Source: GCA-003244245 sp035606945 (GTDB lineage Bacteria; Actinomycetota; Actinomycetes; Mycobacteriales; Pseudonocardiaceae). Taken from it: DNA of 64,000 bases. The number at the start of each line of letters is the position of its first letter. Position 1 is the first letter of the stretch. The notes beneath the pieces are model-generated. The model was given only the letters and a program-made list of their open reading frames with translations, had not been told where the DNA came from and did no database searches. The translations under genes were made by a program, and so were the position numbers. The stretch is taken from positions 1 through 64,000 of the forward strand of contig DATNDR010000005.1 in assembly GCA_035606945.1 (NCBI GenBank), read 5' to 3'. This document shows, piece by piece, positions 62,501 to 64,000 of this stretch.

Positions 62501-62667
62501 GGACCGTCGTAGAAGACGAACTCGTTCGAACCGTTCTCGCCGGCCGGGCGGTCGGCTACCGACGCGCGGAAGGTCTGGTCAGCCTCCCAGTACCGCAGGA
62601 CGGCGGCTTCCAGTTGAGGGAAACGCGGCGCAGCGGTGACGGGCTCTGCCGGAACTATGGGATAGAC
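59527..62667 (-). CDS. ileS: Isoleucyl-tRNA synthetase (IleS2/eukaryote-like type)
   Basis: 1046 residues from ATG 62667. HIGH-type motif in PFANGLPHYGHLLTGYVKD, editing domain (about 190-400), KMSKS in LKMSKSKGNYPEV, and an anticodon-binding C-terminal domain. The sequence is of the long eukaryote-like class typical of actinobacteria, a class known for low mupirocin sensitivity. Expression is probably controlled by the T-box leader directly upstream. Confidence 0.96.
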   Translation of the reverse strand, partial: VYPIVPAEPVTAAPRFPQLEAAVLRYWEADQTFRASVADRPAGENGSNEFVFYDGPPFANGLPHYGHLLTGYVKDVVPRYQTMRGHRVERRFGWDCHGLPAEVEAERQLGIKHKSEIDRMGVAEFNAACRASVLRYTQEWRDYVTRQARWVDFDNDYKTLDLDYMESVMWAFKTLWDKGLIYQSFRVLWYCWRCETPLSNTETKMDDVYRSRQDPAVTVGLRLSAPGSALDGVLALVWTTTPWTLPSNLAVAVHPLLRYVTVEVGGERYLIAEDRLAAYAREFGDQPRVVGRYDGTELLGLRYLPPFDFFTGRANAHQLLPADYVTTDEGTGLVHLAPAFGEEDKAVTDAAGIEAVVPVDSAGRFTAEVPPYAEMQVFDANRAIIRDLRQGAPYVGGVLLRQESYEHPYPHCWRCNTPLIQRAVTSWFVAVTRFRDRMVALNKEITWVPENVGTGQFGAWLEGARDWNISRNRYWGSPLPVWVSDDPAYPRVDVYGSLDELERDFGVRVTDLHRPFVDQLTRPNPDDPTGRATMRRVPEVLDCWFESGSMPFAQVHYPFDNADWFEHHYPGDFIVEYNGQTRGWFYTLHVLATALFDRPAFRSCLAHGIVLGDDGLKMSKSKGNYPEVTEVFNRDGSDAMRWFLMSSPILRGGNLVVTEQGIREAVRQALLPLWNSWYFLTLYANAAGVDGRWRTDSPDLLDRYVLAKLRDLVVDVTAQLDRYDIAGACASVRGFCDVLTNWYVRRSRDRFWAGEQDAIDTLHTVLELTCRLAAPLLPLTTEAIWRGLTGQRSVHLTDWPDPACLPADHALVTSMDRVRQVVSTALSVRKARGLRVRQPLSQLTVAAPDAGLLAPFIDLIRDEVNVKAVELTDDVAAHGRFELTVNARACGPRLGGDTQKVIRAVREGDWERGPDGMVTAAGIPLLEGEFTERLVAADPTETAALPNGSGLVVLQTALTPELAAEGIARDVVRVAQLARKQAGLEVTDRIVLTVDAPEPVRAAAREHEQFIAGEVLARRVEYAPLPDGFSGVVGDGVDVRVAVADT

Positions 62668-62884
62668 CATGGCGGCGTGTACTTCCTGTGCAGGTTCCTG
62701 CACGGGGACGACCAGCAGCTACGCTGCGGACCGCGGTACCACCCCGCTTGCCACCCGCACCACGGGTGGCCTCTCATTGGCCGGCGATAACGGGCCGGAC
62801 CCGTCCGGTTCTACTGGGGACCCACCCGGCGGGTGCGCCCTTTTCTTCCGGAGGCTCCCCGGTGATAGCCGGATCAGTGCCTGT
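62668..62884 (-). ncRNA. Ile T-box riboswitch, ultrashort stem I type
   Basis: On the minus strand the T-box sequence GGGTGGTACCGCGG lies at 62731-62745. Near the 5' end, stem I is a short hairpin CCGGCT...AGCCTCCGG whose loop presents ATC (62864-62866), an isoleucine codon, as specifier. Downstream of the T-box is GTGCAGG-AA-CCTGCAC (62690-62705), which reaches towards the ileS ribosome-binding site AGGAAG. No T-run terminator is seen, so control is probably at translation, as described for actinobacterial ileS T-boxes. A -10-like TATTCT is at 62892-62897. Confidence 0.88.
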
Positions 62885-62908
62885 AAGTCTCAGAATACCT
62901 GGCAGCAG

Positions 62909-63526
62909 CTACTGCATTTGGCCGGGTTCGGCTGCTGCGGTGGTCGTTGCGCGGCCGGCGCGGTATTTGCGCGCCAGGATGGTATCCGGCCGGCACCGAT
63001 CACAGGGAGTAAAACCCAACTGCCTGGCCTCGCGCACCGGCAGCCGCTCGGCACGCTCATGGTCAGGCCACCGGCACCGGGCAAGGTGGTACCGCGGCTG
63101 TTCGTCAATCACGAGGACCTCATCGGCCAGCTCGTAGATCACCAGCAGATCCGCGGCGTCGGTGTCCTCTTCGCCCGGCTGGCCGTCATCGCGCTCGGCC
63201 TCGTCGCTCTCGATCTGACCAGGCAGATCTCGTTGTTGAGCGGACGCTGAGCCTGCCTCGGTTTCCCCGACGGCGGTCACCGAGGCAGGCGCACGCGCGA
63301 AGTCGCCCGTCTCGGCATCCGTGGCCGGCTCATCCTCCAAGAGGACCAGCTGATCATCGGGCGAGTCCTGAAGCTGCTGCCAGGATCGCCGCCACCGCCG
63401 CAGAATCATCGCGGCGGCCACGGCGCTGAGTACGACCGAACCCCACGCCAAACCAGCATGGCCTGCGCGGAGGGCGACGACGAGAAAGCCCACTGCCGCC
63501 AGCAGCAGGAGTACCGGGAGGCGCAC
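62909..63526 (-). CDS. Membrane protein with C-terminal Cys/His motif
   Basis: 205 residues. Two N-terminal transmembrane helices (about 2-20 and 26-42), then a long acidic disordered linker. The conserved C-terminal block YHLARCRWPDHERAERLPV...LGFTPCDRCRP has three Cys and a His that could bind zinc. Found between ileS and divIVA in many actinobacteria. Function unknown. Confidence 0.75.
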   Translation of the reverse strand: MRLPVLLLLAAVGFLVVALRAGHAGLAWGSVVLSAVAAAMILRRWRRSWQQLQDSPDDQLVLLEDEPATDAETGDFARAPASVTAVGETEAGSASAQQRDLPGQIESDEAERDDGQPGEEDTDAADLLVIYELADEVLVIDEQPRYHLARCRWPDHERAERLPVREARQLGFTPCDRCRPDTILARKYRAGRATTTAAAEPGQMQ

Positions 63527-63537
63527 AGCTGATCGGG

Positions 63538-64000
63538 TCAGCTACCGGCTTCGGCACGCGCGCCGAACCCGGACGTCACGAAGCCTTGGGTGCGTACCGC
63601 ATCGGCCGGCGCGGAAGCGGCGCGGCCGTCCAGCTCCCGAAGCTGTGACTCCAGGTAAGTCTTCAAACGGGTGCGGTACTCACGCTCGAAGGTGCGCAGT
63701 TCATCGATCTTCTTCTCCAGGACGCTCTTCTCCTGGCTGATCGAGCCGATGATCTCGCTGTGCTTGCGCGCCGCGTCGCGCTCCAGCGACGCCGCCTTCT
63801 CACGGGACTGCCGATCGAGGGTCTCGGCCCTGGTGCGGGCATCGTTGAGCATGGTCTCGGCGCGGGTTCTGGCCTCGTTGACCATGCCGTCGGCCTTCGC
63901 CCTGGCATCGGAGAGCAGCTGCTCAGATTTGGTCCGCGCTTCGCCCAACATCCCGTCCGCTTCGGCCTTGGCCTCACCGGTCAGCCGGTCGGCCATCTCC
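63538..64000 (-). CDS. divIVA: DivIVA/Wag31 polar growth protein, N-terminus beyond window
   Basis: About 154 C-terminal residues; the frame is open to the right edge. Repeated heptads (DGMLGEARTKSEQLLSDARAKAD, MVNEARTRAETMLNDARTRAETL) form the coiled coil. The conserved block SISQEKSVLEKKIDELRTFEREYRTRLKTYLESQLREL in outline is diagnostic of Wag31/DivIVA C-termini. The scaffold marks hyphal tips and directs cell-wall growth. Its position near ileS fits the end of the dcw cluster. Confidence 0.92.
   Translation of the reverse strand, partial: EMADRLTGEAKAEADGMLGEARTKSEQLLSDARAKADGMVNEARTRAETMLNDARTRAETLDRQSREKAASLERDAARKHSEIIGSISQEKSVLEKKIDELRTFEREYRTRLKTYLESQLRELDGRAASAPADAVRTQGFVTSGFGARAEAGS

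Overview
This 64 kb window is high-GC chromosomal DNA from a filamentous actinobacterium, most likely in the Pseudonocardiales or a close relative. The order of housekeeping genes from msrB (17.3 kb) to sigA (41.7 kb) follows, from memory, the Mycobacterium tuberculosis Rv2674-Rv2703 segment: hemQ-hemY-hemE, DUF3000, RNase D, dxs, RNA methyltransferase, permease, ceoB-ceoC, DUF3159, OB-fold protein, DUF3710, dut, DUF3093, DUF4193, cei, suhB, ppgK, sigA. An SsgA-family regulator, a DivIVA-like coiled-coil protein and a SapB/ram-type lanthipeptide cluster point to a mycelial, sporulating relative rather than a mycobacterium. Genus is not determined.

Layout. 1-4.6 kb is the integrase end of an actinomycete integrative and conjugative element (AICE): FtsK-like transfer protein, small protein, RepSA-type initiator, excisionase and tyrosine integrase, ending at the 3' end of tRNA-Val(CAC). 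4.7-7.7 kb holds a small membrane protein, an ECF sigma/anti-sigma pair, an SsgA-family gene and a tRNA-Gly/Cys/Val array. 8-16 kb is a patchy accessory stretch containing a lytic transglycosylase, a TPR regulator, a DivIVA-like protein and a secreted hydrolase, along with three decaying genes: a serine hydrolase, an ornithine aminotransferase remnant and a copper-ATPase remnant. 16-42 kb is the conserved core. It carries NHEJ polymerase, msrB, coproporphyrin-dependent haem synthesis, RNase D, a two-component system inserted beside dxs, a K+-transport locus (APC permease facing two TrkA-type proteins), dut and sigA.

41.7-47.3 kb encodes biotin synthesis (bioD, bioF, bioA) with a SulP-carbonic anhydrase fusion lying between bioF and bioA. 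47.6-54.9 kb is a class III lanthipeptide locus. It contains a LuxR-type orphan response regulator, two half-size ABC exporters, a 41-residue precursor and a LanKC synthetase, in the architecture of the ram/amf (SapB) loci of Streptomyces. The precursor is the most interesting item: it has a SapB-type leader (LLDLQ) and the SapB-type ring sequence SLLLCGD, but only one Ser-x2-Ser-x3-Cys unit, and three extra cysteines.

55-64 kb returns to housekeeping genes: a pseudouridine synthase, lspA, a K+/H+ antiporter, a methyltransferase, and ileS with an actinobacterial ultrashort T-box leader. A small membrane protein and the start-truncated divIVA/wag31 gene end the window.

A short repeated motif, consensus GTTGGTRGTNSTTGAAG on one strand, occurs five times, always around convergent gene ends (25.2-25.4 kb and 41.7-41.8 kb). 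Many start codons were reassigned to internal sites using ribosome-binding sites, 4-nt overlaps and family alignments recalled from memory; all family names rest on motif recognition without database searches.
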